Shown here: piece after piece, positions 18,088 to 29,933 of the stretch
How the letters are laid out: each line of letters opens with the position of its first letter
Numbering within the stretch: position 1 is the first letter of the stretch
Source: an uncultured Opitutia bacterium
Lineage (GTDB): Bacteria > Verrucomicrobiota > Verrucomicrobiia > Opitutales > Puniceicoccaceae
Length of the DNA stretch: 63,260 nucleotides
Assembly (NCBI GenBank): GCA_913056175.1
Contig: CAJXLM010000011.1
Span: forward strand, 1 to 63,260
Direction: 5' to 3'
Translations under genes and position numbers: made by a program
The notes under the pieces: model-generated
The model's database searches: none
What the model was told of the DNA's origin: nothing
The model's input: the letters and a program-made list of their open reading frames with translations, nothing else

Positions 18088-20085
18088 TCACCCTTTCTCC
18101 CTCTTCTCCAACTCTCCCACCCCGGTCTCCCCGCCCACTCGGTATTCCGGGATCCAGCGCGCCATCTCCCCCTTCAGCTCCTCCACTCCACGCTCGTCGA
18201 GGGAAGCCCGCAGGATTTCCAGTTCCTCGAGGAAACCTTCCCCCGGCACGGGACCGTTCACGAAAAAGGCGATTTGCGGGTGACTGGTAGGCAGGTAGTC
18301 CTCGTCGAAATGGCGCACCTCCTCGTAGCGCTTTTCACCGGGGAGCAGACCCGTGTACTGGATCTCGATGTCCGTGCCGGGTCGCAACCCGCTCAGCTCG
18401 ATCATCTGGCGGGCAAGGTCGGCAATCTTCACGGGACGCCCCATGTTCAGGACAAACACGCCTCCCTGCCCCTCCAGCACGGCCGCCTGCAACACCAGCC
18501 CGACCGCCTCGGCCGCGGTCATGAAATAGCGTGTTACCTCGGGGTCGCGCACCGTCACCGGTCCACCCTCGGCGATCTGCTCGCGGAAGATCGGGATCAC
18601 GCTGCCACTCGACCCCAGCACATTGCCAAAACGCACCGCCCGGAACCGGGTAGCGGGCGCGTCGCGCCCCGGCTCGCTCCTCCCGGTCGGTGCGGTTGTC
18701 GCGCCGTCGACCGCCCGGGCCGCCCGCGCCTGGAGGCACAACTCCGCCAGCCGCTTGGACGCCCCCATGACGCTGGTCGGGTTGATCGCCTTGTCCGTGG
18801 AAATGAGGACAAACTCACGCGCTCCGTACTCCTCAGCCAAGTGGGCGAGCAACAGCGTCCCGAAGGTGTTGTTCTTGAGCGCTTCTCCCGGCTGCTCCTC
18901 CATCAGCCCGACGTGCTTGTGCGCGGCCGCGTGGAAGACGATCTCCGGCCGGTGCCGGGCAAAAAGCGCGCGCATGCGGGGGGCGTCGGTGATGTCCGCG
19001 GTGCGTGGGACGACCTCCGGCGCGGGCTCTCTGGCATCCCGCCGGGCCGCCAGCATCCGGCCCACCTCGAAGAGCTGGATCTCCGCCTGCTCCACGAGCA
19101 CGAGCTCCGCCGGGCCCTTGTCCACGACCTGGCGGACGAGCTCCCGCCCGATGGTACCTCCCGCCCCGGTCACCATCACGCGACGGCCCTCGAGGAGGCC
19201 GGCAATCGCCCCGAAATCGATTGCCACCTCTTCGCGCCCGAGCAGGTCCTCGATCTCCACGGGGCGCAGCCGGGTCACCTTGGCCTTTCCGGTGGTCAGT
19301 TCCGAGAGGGAGGGCACGATCTCGGTCGTCAGGCCGAGTTCCCGCCCGGCCTTCACGATTTCCCCCACCCGCTTGGCCGGGGCCGACGGCATCGCCAGAA
19401 TGAGCTGGCGCACGCCGTATTGGCCGACTCCCTCCGCCACCCGGTCCAAGCCCCCGAGTACGGGAATGTTGTGGATCCGCTTCCCCCACTTCGCCGGGTC
19501 ATCGTCGAGGAACAGCACCGGACGCAACGAGGAGTTCCGGCTCTGCAAGTCCGAGGCCACCAGCGCTCCCACGTCGCCTGCTCCCACGATTGCCACCGCC
19601 GTCCGCGGTCCATTCGAAGTCCCGCGCTCCGCCGAGCGACGCTCGCGGTACACCCGTAATGCGATCCGGAAACCGGTGGTCAGCAACAACGCGAATACGA
19701 AGTCCCCCAGGATCACGCTGCGCGGAGGGACCCACCCCTCCGCTCCGCCGTACCAACCCGCCACCATGAGGAGGGAGGGCAGCAACAGTGCGAGGAAGAG
19801 ACGGTAGAGGTCCGGAAACCGAAAATAGGTCAGGAGGACCGAGAATTGACGAAAGAACAGAAGCGAGAGCAGGCGCAGGGGAACCAGCCAGAGCAAGACC
19901 CGCCCGGCCTCTGCCCACCGCTCCGCGGGCACCACAAAGTCAAAGCGCAGGGCATACCCGGCAAGCAAGCTCCCTCCAGCGATCGCAGCGTAGACCGATC
20001 CCAGGAACGCGAGCCGAAGACTGGAACTGAATTGGAAGGCGGATTTCACGAAAGAGAAGCGAGTGCCACGAACCATGGGCAGCAC
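18088..20085 (-). CDS. Membrane nucleotide-sugar 4,6-dehydratase (CapD/PglF/WbpM family)
   Basis: The 665-residue protein has about four N-terminal transmembrane segments and then two Rossmann domains. The first contains AIVGAGDVGALV (near 175-186). The second contains VTGAGGTIGREL (near 304-315), FHAAAHKHVGLME, and ISTDKAINPTSVMGASKR, where the Met-Gly-Ala-Ser-Lys segment replaces the YxxxK of most SDR enzymes, as usual in this group. Members convert UDP-GlcNAc to a 4-keto-6-deoxy sugar used for QuiNAc, bacillosamine or FucNAc. It lies on the same strand as the nucleotide-sugar dehydrogenase, 382 bp downstream of it. Confidence 0.93.
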   Translation of the reverse strand: MLPMVRGTRFSFVKSAFQFSSSLRLAFLGSVYAAIAGGSLLAGYALRFDFVVPAERWAEAGRVLLWLVPLRLLSLLFFRQFSVLLTYFRFPDLYRLFLALLLPSLLMVAGWYGGAEGWVPPRSVILGDFVFALLLTTGFRIALRVYRERRSAERGTSNGPRTAVAIVGAGDVGALVASDLQSRNSSLRPVLFLDDDPAKWGKRIHNIPVLGGLDRVAEGVGQYGVRQLILAMPSAPAKRVGEIVKAGRELGLTTEIVPSLSELTTGKAKVTRLRPVEIEDLLGREEVAIDFGAIAGLLEGRRVMVTGAGGTIGRELVRQVVDKGPAELVLVEQAEIQLFEVGRMLAARRDAREPAPEVVPRTADITDAPRMRALFARHRPEIVFHAAAHKHVGLMEEQPGEALKNNTFGTLLLAHLAEEYGAREFVLISTDKAINPTSVMGASKRLAELCLQARAARAVDGATTAPTGRSEPGRDAPATRFRAVRFGNVLGSSGSVIPIFREQIAEGGPVTVRDPEVTRYFMTAAEAVGLVLQAAVLEGQGGVFVLNMGRPVKIADLARQMIELSGLRPGTDIEIQYTGLLPGEKRYEEVRHFDEDYLPTSHPQIAFFVNGPVPGEGFLEELEILRASLDERGVEELKGEMARWIPEYRVGGETGVGELEKREKG

Positions 20086-20467
20086 TCATAAAATACCTAG
20101 AAGCAGTGACTTCCAGATTCGACGCTCAGAGCGTGATTTGAGATCTCCAACTCCGCAAACCGATTTTACGCCCACCGCCCCAAAAAATCCTTCCCTCCGA
20201 ATCCCACTGCCTCCTCCCAGGCACTCACGAGCGCCGCTACGAAAGCGGACAATCCGTCGCCAAGCACTTAAGTCCTCGGGAGCACGCTATCCACGGGCAC
20301 CCCCTTCCTCCTTCCCGAACCTCCACCCCTTCCCCGCGTCCCGGCCACCCCTCCTCATTCCTCCGCCGGCCACCGAGGGTGGTGCAACCCACCGGGCGGG
20401 CCAAGTCGCTCCCCGCTGGCGAAGGCCTCCGCGCGGGCGAGGCCCACCCGGGTGCCGCCGGCCATCC
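20086..20467. other. Leader region between the two nucleotide-sugar genes
   Basis: This is the least GC-rich intergenic spot in the polysaccharide area, especially 20080-20190, and probably holds the promoter of the minus-strand dehydratase gene. The part nearer 20460 is GC-rich and repeat-like (GGCGAAGGCC/GCGGGCGAGGCC units). No gene is seen. Confidence 0.5.
20122..20134. promoter_or_regulatory. 13-bp palindrome upstream of the dehydratase gene
   Basis: ACGCTC-A-GAGCGT is a perfect inverted repeat 37-49 bp before the ATG of the minus-strand dehydratase gene, in AT-richer sequence. It could be an operator or the base of a leader hairpin. There is no direct evidence for either. Confidence 0.25.
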
Positions 20468-21778
20468 CTACGCCCGCACCCGCAACCCACCCGGAATCTC
20501 CCGCACATTCCGCGTATCGACCACTTTCACCCCGAGCGTGGCGTAGTCGAGTGTGCGGAAGGCGTCGTGGTGGCAGAGCAGCACGAGCAGGTCATCCTCC
20601 GGGGTCGGCTCGCGCGAGGACTGGCCGGCAAGGTGGGCGTGCTCCCGGCTCGGCCGGATGACGGGGATATGGGGGTCGTAGTACTCCACCTCCGCCCCGA
20701 GCGCAGCCAGCTTATCCCAGACCACGTAGCTCGGCGATTCCCGGTCGTCGTCCACGTTCGGCTTGTAAGCGATCCCGAGGAGGCGAATCCGACTGCCCCG
20801 TACGGCCTTCCCCTCCTCGTTAAGGGCCTCCACGATCTTGCCGATCACGTAGTCGGGCATCGCCGTGTTGATTTCGCCGGCCAGCTCGATGAACCGGGTG
20901 TGCTGACCGTACTCACGGGCCTTCCAAGTGAGGTAGAAGGGGTCGATGGGAATGCAGTGCCCGCCCAGTCCCGGGCCGGGATAAAAGGGAAGATAGCCGA
21001 AGGGCTTGGTCGACGCCGCCGCGATCACCTCCCACACATCGATTCCCATGCGGTCGTAGACCACCTTCAGCTCGTTCACGAGAGCGATGTTCACCGAACG
21101 GAAAATGTTCTCCATCAGCTTGGTCGCCTCCGCCACCCGGCAGGAGTCCACCGGCACGACTTGCTCCACGATCCGCTGGTACAACGCCTCGGCCCGGTCC
21201 CGGCAGCCCGGAGTCAACCCGCCCACCACCTTGGGGATCGTCCCCACCGAATGGGTCGTCCGCCCGGGATCCTCCCGCTCGGGGGAGTACGCCAGGTGGA
21301 ATCCCTCCCCGGCCACCAGCCCGGAGCCCTCCTCCAGCACGGTCCGCAGTTCCCCCTCCGTTGTGCCGGGATAGGTCGTCGACTCCAGCACCACCAACGT
21401 CCCCCTCCTCGGCTGTCCCGGCTCCCCCGTCTCCGGACCCCCGAGATAAGGCGCCACCGACCGCGCCGTGTCCAGCACGTAGCTCAGGTCCGGCTCCCGG
21501 TGCCCGTCCAACGGTGTGGGCACGCAGAGGATGACCGCGTCCACGCCCGCGATCCGCGCGAAGTCCCGGGTCGCCTCCAGGCGCCCCGCCTCCACCACCT
21601 CGGCAATCGAGGACGCGGGGAACTGGCGAAGGTAACTCTCGCCGCGATTGAGCGCTTCCACCTTGGCGGCGTCCACATCCAGCCCGACCACCCCGACCCC
21701 CGCCCGCGCAAAGTGCAGCGCCAGCGGCAAGCCCACATATCCCATCCCCACGACCGCGATTGTCCGCCATTCACTCAT
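20468..21778 (-). CDS. UDP-N-acetyl-hexosamine 6-dehydrogenase (WbpA/WecC type)
   Basis: The ATG at 21778 gives 436 residues starting MSEWRTIAVVGMGYVGLPLA (NAD-binding loop). VPTPLDGHREPDLSYV, LVVLESTTYPGTTE, AYSPEREDPG, KLMENIFRSVNIALVNEL and the catalytic Cys in GLGGHCIPIDPFYL identify the UDP-GlcNAc/ManNAc dehydrogenase subgroup. It oxidises the C6 hydroxyl to a carboxylate, giving a uronic acid for surface polysaccharide. It is upstream of the dehydratase on the same strand, and both fit a capsule or O-antigen pathway ending at the phosphoglycosyl transferase. Confidence 0.94.
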   Translation of the reverse strand: MSEWRTIAVVGMGYVGLPLALHFARAGVGVVGLDVDAAKVEALNRGESYLRQFPASSIAEVVEAGRLEATRDFARIAGVDAVILCVPTPLDGHREPDLSYVLDTARSVAPYLGGPETGEPGQPRRGTLVVLESTTYPGTTEGELRTVLEEGSGLVAGEGFHLAYSPEREDPGRTTHSVGTIPKVVGGLTPGCRDRAEALYQRIVEQVVPVDSCRVAEATKLMENIFRSVNIALVNELKVVYDRMGIDVWEVIAAASTKPFGYLPFYPGPGLGGHCIPIDPFYLTWKAREYGQHTRFIELAGEINTAMPDYVIGKIVEALNEEGKAVRGSRIRLLGIAYKPNVDDDRESPSYVVWDKLAALGAEVEYYDPHIPVIRPSREHAHLAGQSSREPTPEDDLLVLLCHHDAFRTLDYATLGVKVVDTRNVREIPGGLRVRA

Positions 21779-22117
21779 CCCGCGGACGCTAGAAGCTCCG
21801 CCCATCCGCGCAACCGCGAATCCCCTCCCCCTTCCGGGAGCCCGGAACCGGGATGCGGGTTTTCGGCAGCGCGGATCGGGCATCAAGCCCCCAACACCCC
21901 ACGCCCTCGACACCACCCGTAGCCAAGGAAACCGAATGTTGCGAAGGACGGGAGTCTCTGGGTCCCACAACCCCTACGGCACCCCCGTCTCCCCGCTCCC
22001 TCCCCGGCCCCCGCCCACACTCTCACGAGCGCAGCCACGTTCCCCCGAACCCCTAATCCCCCGCCGACTTCCCTTTAGCCACCGGCGCCCATGCTGGCCG
22101 CAAGGCCACCCCTGCCC
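21779..22117. repeat. Intergenic repeat, copy 2 of the second family
   Basis: 21915-22040 matches 17900-18010 in ordered blocks, including the 43-bp near-identical part at 21997-22039. A third, weaker relative with the AAGGAC..GAGTC..CGGGC.CAC..CCCCT blocks is at about 35907-35955. The rest is GC-rich, and no gene is supported. Confidence 0.7.
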
Positions 22118-24289
<2,172 letters not shown>

Positions 24290-24357
24290 CTAAAAGTCAC
24301 GCGTCGATCCCCGATTCCCGGTTGCCGGTCCACGGCGCCCGGCCACCCGTCTCCCCC

Positions 24358-25011
24358 TCACCCGAACATCCTCCCCGCCAGCTCCGCCAGGTCCCCCGCC
24401 ACCCAGTCGGCCCCCGCCTCCACCAGTTCTTCCCGGGTATGGCTGCCCGTGGCCACCGCACCCACCCGCAGGCCGCCCAGCCGGCCCGTCTCGATGTCGA
24501 AGGTGGAGTCCCCGATGAGGAGGGTGCGCTCGCGGTCGAGGCCGAGCTCCCCGAGCATCCACGCGGTCAACTCGGGCTGCGGCTTCCGGTAGGGCGTGTC
24601 CTCCGCGCCCACCGTCCGCTCGAAGCGGGGGCCGAGGGCGAGGTGGTCGAGGATCGCCCGCGCGTTCGTGCCCCGCTTGTTCGTGAGCACCGCCCGGCGG
24701 ATGCCCTCCGTCTCCAGCCGGTCGAGCAAGGCCGGCACGCCCGGGAGGATTTCCACCTCGTCGTACATCACCTCCCGGAAACGCTCGTCAAAGAGGTTCA
24801 TCGCCCGCTCCAGTTCGGCTCCGCTCACCGGCCGCTCGGCGAGCCGCTCGAGGGTCACCGGTACGGATCCGCCGACGGTCCGCCGGACCCGGTCGAGGGT
24901 GACCGGGGGAAAATCGAGATGATCCTGCACATATTGGTAGGCCTGGAAGATCGCCCGGAAGTGGTCGATGAGGGTGCCGTCGAGATCAAAGAGGACCGCT
25001 TCGCAGGGCAT
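24358..25011 (-). CDS. HAD phosphatase, phosphoglycolate-phosphatase-like
   Basis: The ATG at 25011 gives 217 residues. Motif I is LFDLDGTLIDHF, a helical C1 cap follows, motif II is AVLTNK, the Lys lies in YRKPQPE and motif IV is LIGDSTFDIETG. This is the Gph/PgpP subgroup of HAD phosphatases. 2-phosphoglycolate or another small phosphate ester is possible. It is 68 bp upstream of recD2 and 50 bp downstream of proB on the same strand. Confidence 0.9.
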   Translation of the reverse strand: MPCEAVLFDLDGTLIDHFRAIFQAYQYVQDHLDFPPVTLDRVRRTVGGSVPVTLERLAERPVSGAELERAMNLFDERFREVMYDEVEILPGVPALLDRLETEGIRRAVLTNKRGTNARAILDHLALGPRFERTVGAEDTPYRKPQPELTAWMLGELGLDRERTLLIGDSTFDIETGRLGGLRVGAVATGSHTREELVEAGADWVAGDLAELAGRMFG

Positions 25012-25061
25012 GCCACTGGGCCCGCCGCCATCCCCGCCAGTCCCGCGCCCCGCGCCCCCCT

Positions 25062-26225
25062 TCACGACACCGCCCTCCCCAGTGCCACCGCCTCCCGCCC
25101 CGCGTCGTCCCCGCCGCCGAGGAGGACGAGCGAGTCGCGGTGGATCGCCTCGGGATGACGGCGGTCCGGAAAGTGCGCCCGTAGTTCCTCCGTGGTCTGC
25201 CGGCGGCTCGCCTCCAGCTCGTCGCTGCTGTAAGAGGACACCCCCCGCGCGAAGGTGGTGCCGTCGGCCCCGCGCAGGTCGACGAGCGCCCCCGCCGCGA
25301 AAGGCCCGCCCACCGCGGCGATCCCGCGGGCGAGGAGGCTGCAACCGCGCGCCCGCAGGGCTTCCTCCGCCCCGGCGTCCACCTCGATCCAGCCAGCCGG
25401 TCGATCAAAGAAGGCGAGCCAGCGCTTCCGCGCGCTGAGGTTCTCTCCCCCGGGCAGGAACACGGTGCCCGCGGGGGGATCGTCGGCGAGCCGCTCGAGG
25501 AGCCGGGGATCCTCCCCGCTGCCGATGAGCACACCGCAGCCGGAGGAGTTCGCGATGCGGGCGGCCTCCAGCTTGGTCACCATCCCGCCGACCGAGGTCG
25601 TGCTGGTCGTCCCGGTGGCCATGGCCTCGAGGGCCGGGGTGATCCGCTCGACGCGGCGGACGACCTCGCCGGTTGCCGGATCGAGGAGGCCGGGCACGGT
25701 CGAGAGCACGAAGAGGAAGTCGGCCTTCGTCAGGGAGGCCACGAGGGCACTGAGCACGTCGTTGTCCCCAAACCGGATCTCCTGGGTGCTCACGGAGTCG
25801 TTCTCGTTGATCACCGGAACCACCCCCAGGGCGAGGAGACGATCCATGCTGGCGCGCACGGCAAGATGGCGCTCCCGTCCGCGCAGGTCGTCCCGGGTGA
25901 GCAGCATCTGGGCCACGGTCAGCCCGTGCGGGTCCATGCACTCCTGCCAGGTCTGCGTGAGGATGCTCTGCCCGACGGCCGCGCACGACTGCAGGGTGGG
26001 CAGGTCGGTGGGACGCCGCGCAAAGCCGAGGCGCTGCATGCCCAGCCCGATCGCCCCGGAACTGACCACCGCCACCTGCACGCCGCTTGCCCGCACCCGG
26101 GCCACCGACGCCGCCAGCGCGGAGATGCGGGCTCGGTTCACGGCCCCTTCGGCGGTGGTGAGGATTCCGGTACCGAGCTTCACTACCACCCGCTGGAATA
26201 GCCGGGGCGCGAGGGTCGGGGTCAT
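25062..26225 (-). CDS. proB: Glutamate 5-kinase
   Basis: ProB phosphorylates glutamate in the first step of proline synthesis. The 387-residue protein starts with the amino-acid-kinase motif VVVKLGTGILT. It then shows VAVVSSGAIGLG, LPTLQSCAAVGQ, VINENDSVST..FGDNDVLSA and the GGMVTKLEAARIA loop. A C-terminal PUA domain follows from about 285 (GWIEVDAGAEEALRARGCSLL). No proA is in the window. It is co-directional with frr, 61 bp downstream. Confidence 0.96.
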   Translation of the reverse strand: MTPTLAPRLFQRVVVKLGTGILTTAEGAVNRARISALAASVARVRASGVQVAVVSSGAIGLGMQRLGFARRPTDLPTLQSCAAVGQSILTQTWQECMDPHGLTVAQMLLTRDDLRGRERHLAVRASMDRLLALGVVPVINENDSVSTQEIRFGDNDVLSALVASLTKADFLFVLSTVPGLLDPATGEVVRRVERITPALEAMATGTTSTTSVGGMVTKLEAARIANSSGCGVLIGSGEDPRLLERLADDPPAGTVFLPGGENLSARKRWLAFFDRPAGWIEVDAGAEEALRARGCSLLARGIAAVGGPFAAGALVDLRGADGTTFARGVSSYSSDELEASRRQTTEELRAHFPDRRHPEAIHRDSLVLLGGGDDAGREAVALGRAVS

Positions 26226-26286
26226 GGCAGGGAAAAGGGCTGTCGGCCGGCGGCTTCCGGGCAGGCCGCCGACACCGGGAGCGCGC

Positions 26287-26853
26287 TCAGACGCGGAGGA
26301 GATCCTCCTCCTTGTGGGCGAGGGCCTCGTTGATCTTCTCCACGAAGGCGTCCGTCTGCTTCTGCGCCTCCTTCTCGTGACGCTTGATGTCGTCCTCGGG
26401 AAGACCCTCCTCCTTCTCCGCGGTCTTCAGCGCATCGAGGGCCACCCGGCGGGCATGGCGCACGCCCACCCGACCCTCCTCGGCGTGCTTGTGGGCCATT
26501 TTCACGAGCTCCTGCCGGCGCTCCCCGCTGAGCTCGGGAATCTTCAGGCGGATGAGGGTGCCGTCGATGACCGGGTTGATCCCGAGGTTGGCCACCTGCA
26601 GGCCTTTCTCGATGTCCTTGAGGGTGCTCCGGTCCCAGGGCTGCACGGTGATGGTGCGCGCGTCCGGGGTGGTGATCGCAGCGAGGTCCCGCAAGGGCAT
26701 GGACGCCCCGTACGAGCTCACGTCGATGACCACGCTGTCCACCATCGCGGGGGAAGCCTTCCCGGTGTGCAGGGAGTTGAACTCACCCGTGGTGTGGTCC
26801 AGCGCCTTCTGCATCTCCGCTTCCATCTTCGAGAGAATCTCATCCGGTTGCAT
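26287..26853 (-). CDS. frr: Ribosome recycling factor
   Basis: RRF, with EF-G, splits post-termination ribosomes. At 188 residues it has the usual family length, beginning MQPDEILSKMEAEMQKALDHTTGEFNSLHTGKASP. It includes ITVQPWDRSTLKDIEKGLQVANLGINP and RRQELVKMAHKHAEEGRVGVRHAR. The family often sits next to pyrH and tsf. Here the upstream side is repeat DNA, so it starts a new transcript with proB and following genes. Confidence 0.97.
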   Translation of the reverse strand: MQPDEILSKMEAEMQKALDHTTGEFNSLHTGKASPAMVDSVVIDVSSYGASMPLRDLAAITTPDARTITVQPWDRSTLKDIEKGLQVANLGINPVIDGTLIRLKIPELSGERRQELVKMAHKHAEEGRVGVRHARRVALDALKTAEKEEGLPEDDIKRHEKEAQKQTDAFVEKINEALAHKEEDLLRV

Positions 26854-27378
26854 GCCAGAGTCCTACCCCCACCACGAGACTCCTGACCAGTCCAATCTCC
26901 ACCCCACCCATCGCTGCGCTCCGGTCCCTCCTTCCTTGAGGAGGGGAGCCCGTTTCCGGGGGTCGGGAGTCAGGAGTCCGGGGTCGGGAGTCGGGAACCG
27001 ATCCGAAAAATTCAAGCATCCTCGTCAACCAAAAGCTCCCCTCCTTCCCAAGGAGGAGGGGACCGCGCAGCGGTGGGATGGTTCGTAGTCACCACGAATC
27101 TCCCTAAAACCACGAAAGCACCTGTTGTCATCCCCCTGCCAGCCGCAGGCCATCCCATGCCGTCGGCCCCGCCGCCTCCCCTGCCGGCCGCACGCCTCCC
27201 CTGCGGGCGAAGCCCCTCCCCGCGGCCGCAGGCCTCCCCTGCGTGCGAAGCACTCCGAGTGGGCGAAGCCCCTCCCCCCTCGCCGAGGGTGTCGTTCCCT
27301 CCACCACTACCCGAAGCACGCCTCCCCCGCCGCCGGCCTCCGCCGACTCCCCTGCCGGCCGCAGGCCTCCCCTGCCCC
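26854..27378. repeat. Dispersed repeat cluster between frr and the LptF/G gene
   Basis: It contains the same elements, in the same order, as 15637-16170. First is a run of GGGGTCGGGAGTC units (26957-26998), then a CCGAAAAAT.CAA..ATC.TCGTCAACCA segment. The hairpin CCCCTCCTT..AAGGAGG.GGGG follows at 27038-27061, then GCGGTGGG.TGGTT, then scattered GGCCGCAGGC/TCCCCTGCG units. No gene is supported. Confidence 0.8.
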
Positions 27379-28494
27379 TCACGCCCGGCTCGCTCGCACC
27401 ATGAGGACGGTACCGAGGAGGAGGAAGAGGGCATTGGGCAGCCAGACGAGGAAGGGAGCCAGCCAGGGAGGCTCCGCCGGTACCCAGTTGGAAACCGCGG
27501 CGAGGAAATAGTAGAGGAGCCCGAGGGCCAGGGCGATGCCGAGGTTGGCGAGCGTCTCCCGCCGGCCCACCCGCACCCCGAGAGGCAGGGCCACGAGCAC
27601 CAGGGAGACCACCGCCACCGCCAGGGAGAAGTTGCGCTGCACCTGCAGGCGGTAGGGCCGGGCATTGGCGGGGTCGCGCCGGATCTCCGCGCGCAGTTCG
27701 GCGAGGGTGAGGTATTCGGGCCGACGAGTCCGCGCACGGGCGCCGGCCTCGCCGAAGACCGCGGAAAGATCGAGGCGCACCGGAAATTCGCGGAAGGAGA
27801 CGAGGGTACCGGACGCGGGTCGCTCCCGGTAGGAGGGGTCGGGCCGCCGGGTCTCCGCCTCCCCGTCCTCCAGGGTGAGGAGGAGACTGCGCTCCTCCGG
27901 GAGGTAGTCGACGGTGGCCCGCTCCGCCCGCAGGAAGAGGTCGACCCGGCCCTCGGCGTCGTGCTGCCACACCCAGAAACCGCGCAGGGCGTCCCCCTGC
28001 TGTTCCTCGACAAAGATCAGGTAGCCGGGAAAGTCGTCGATGAAGGCCCCGCCCCGGAAGAGCCGCAGGGGATTCTCGGCAAAGGAGCGGGCGATCTTCT
28101 CGCGGAAGGCGGCCCGATCGCGAGGGCCGAGGTCGTTGTTGAACCAGGCGGTGAAAACGGCCCCGGCGACGGCGAGGAGGAGGGCCGGGCGGGCGATGCC
28201 CAGGAAGCTCACGCCCACGGAGCGCAGGGCCACGATCTCCCGGTTCGCGGAGAGCCGCCCGTAGGCGAGGAGGATGCCGGTGAGGAAGCCAAGGGGAAGG
28301 GCGTAGACGGCCGCGAAGGGGAGGATGAGCCGGAGGAGTTCCGCGAATTGCCCGAGGCTTACCTGGCCGGAGGCAAGCCGGTCCCCGATGCCCTGCACGA
28401 CGTTCCCGGCCAGAAACACGAAAAGGAAGACGGCCACGGAGAGGGCGATGGCCCCGGCCACCTCGCGGAGGAGATAGGTCTGGATGCGGCTCAT
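27379..28494 (-). CDS. Lipopolysaccharide export permease of the LptF/LptG (YjgP/YjgQ) family
   Basis: The ATG at 28494 gives 371 residues. Three transmembrane helices come first (about 15-110, with LPLGFLTGILLAYGRLSANREIVALRSVGVS, the family hallmark). A soluble beta-jellyroll-like periplasmic domain and three C-terminal helices (about 290-365, LGVRVGRRETLANLGIALALGLLYYF) follow. These permeases pull LPS from the inner membrane with LptB. Whether it is the F or G subunit is not decided. It is the last gene of the serA operon, 65 bp after thrC. Confidence 0.9.
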   Translation of the reverse strand: MSRIQTYLLREVAGAIALSVAVFLFVFLAGNVVQGIGDRLASGQVSLGQFAELLRLILPFAAVYALPLGFLTGILLAYGRLSANREIVALRSVGVSFLGIARPALLLAVAGAVFTAWFNNDLGPRDRAAFREKIARSFAENPLRLFRGGAFIDDFPGYLIFVEEQQGDALRGFWVWQHDAEGRVDLFLRAERATVDYLPEERSLLLTLEDGEAETRRPDPSYRERPASGTLVSFREFPVRLDLSAVFGEAGARARTRRPEYLTLAELRAEIRRDPANARPYRLQVQRNFSLAVAVVSLVLVALPLGVRVGRRETLANLGIALALGLLYYFLAAVSNWVPAEPPWLAPFLVWLPNALFLLLGTVLMVRASRA

Positions 28495-28559
28495 CGGGGG
28501 AAAGGGAAAAGAAAACGGGGATCGCCGACGGTGCCGCGGCCGGCCGGGGGGCGCGCCGC

Positions 28560-29933
28560 TCAACCGGCCGGCCGCGAGCGATGGCTCCGCACGAAGGCCT
28601 GCACCGCGCCGATCGCCGCGGGCACGGGATACTTGACGAGCTCCCGCTCCCGAAGGGCCTCCAGGGTCGGGTGGATGGGAACCCTGCCGAGAGCCTCCTC
28701 CATGGCAGCGGGAAACTTGGCGGGGTGCGCGGTCGCGAGGTAGACGGTCTCCTCCCCGGCCCGCGGCTCCCAGGCAAACCCGCAGGCGGTGTGCGGGTCG
28801 GCGGTGTACCCGTACCGGCGGTCCACCGCGCGGAGCAGGTCGCCGATCGCGCGGTCGTCGCTGGCCCGGCTGGCCCACTCCTCCCCGGCGATTCCGGGCA
28901 GCTCCACGCGGCCGCTCGCCCGGAAGTCCGCCATCACCGCCCCCACCCGGACGGGATCCTCGCCGACTGCGTAGTAGAGGAAGCGCTCGAAGTTCGAGGC
29001 CACCTGGATGTCCATGGAGGGCGCGAGGCTGGGGGCGACCCCGCCGATCCGGTACTCGCCGGTGCGAAAGAAGCGGTCGAGGATGTCGTTCTGGTTGGTG
29101 GCCACGGTGAACCCGGCCACGGGCACGCCCATCCGCGCGACCATCCACCCCGCGAGCACGTTCCCGAAGTTGCCGGTTGGCACCACGAAGCGGATCCGCC
29201 CGCGCTCGCCGGCGGGGAAGCGAAGGGCCGCCCACAGGTAGTAGACACACTGGGCGAGGATGCGGGCGAGGTTGATCGAGTTCACCGCGGAGAGCCCGAC
29301 CTCCCGCCGGAAGGCCTCGTCCCCAAAGGCCTCCTTCACGATGGCCTGGGCGTCGTCGAAGCTGCCCTCGATGGCGAGGGGAAACACCGCCGGATCCCCG
29401 GTGCAGGCCATCTGCCGCTCCTGCAGCGGGGAGATGCGGCCGTCGGGATAGAGGATGAACAGGGAGACCCCGGGCAGCCCGAGGAGGCCGTGGATGGCGG
29501 CGGCCCCGGTGTCGCCGGAGGTGGCCCCGAGCACGGCCAGCTCCCGTCCCTCCCGCTCGACCTGGCCAGCGTAGAGACGGCCGAGCCACTGCAGTGCGAA
29601 GTCCTTGAAGGCGAGGGTCGGCCCGTGGAAAAGCTCGAGCACGGAGACGCCCTCCCCGAGCCGGACGAGGGGGGCCACTTCGGGATGCCCGAAACGGGCC
29701 AGCGATTCCCGCACGGTCCGCCGGAAGTCCGCCTCGGCCCCCTCATCGGCGAACAGGCCGAGGAAAGCCTCCGCGAGGGCGGGGTAGTCGAGGGCCTCCC
29801 ACTCCGCGAGCCGCGGGCGCAGGTCGGGCAGCTCCGCGGGCACGAAGAGGCCGCCGTCCGGGGCCAGGCCCAGGGCCACGGCCTCGGCGAAGGAGACGGG
29901 CGCGGTGCCCCCCCGCGTGGAGACGAAGTTCAT
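28560..29933 (-). CDS. thrC: Threonine synthase
   Basis: ThrC converts O-phosphohomoserine to threonine with PLP. The 457-residue protein shows FHGPTLAFKDFALQWLG with the PLP lysine, LGATSGDTGAAAIHG, SINLARILAQCVYY, FVVPTGNFGNVLAGW and ASNFERFLYY, the order of the longer (class I) bacterial form. Its start overlaps the lysC stop by 4 bp (ATGA), so thrC is translationally coupled to lysC. Confidence 0.97.
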   Translation of the reverse strand: MNFVSTRGGTAPVSFAEAVALGLAPDGGLFVPAELPDLRPRLAEWEALDYPALAEAFLGLFADEGAEADFRRTVRESLARFGHPEVAPLVRLGEGVSVLELFHGPTLAFKDFALQWLGRLYAGQVEREGRELAVLGATSGDTGAAAIHGLLGLPGVSLFILYPDGRISPLQERQMACTGDPAVFPLAIEGSFDDAQAIVKEAFGDEAFRREVGLSAVNSINLARILAQCVYYLWAALRFPAGERGRIRFVVPTGNFGNVLAGWMVARMGVPVAGFTVATNQNDILDRFFRTGEYRIGGVAPSLAPSMDIQVASNFERFLYYAVGEDPVRVGAVMADFRASGRVELPGIAGEEWASRASDDRAIGDLLRAVDRRYGYTADPHTACGFAWEPRAGEETVYLATAHPAKFPAAMEEALGRVPIHPTLEALRERELVKYPVPAAIGAVQAFVRSHRSRPAG

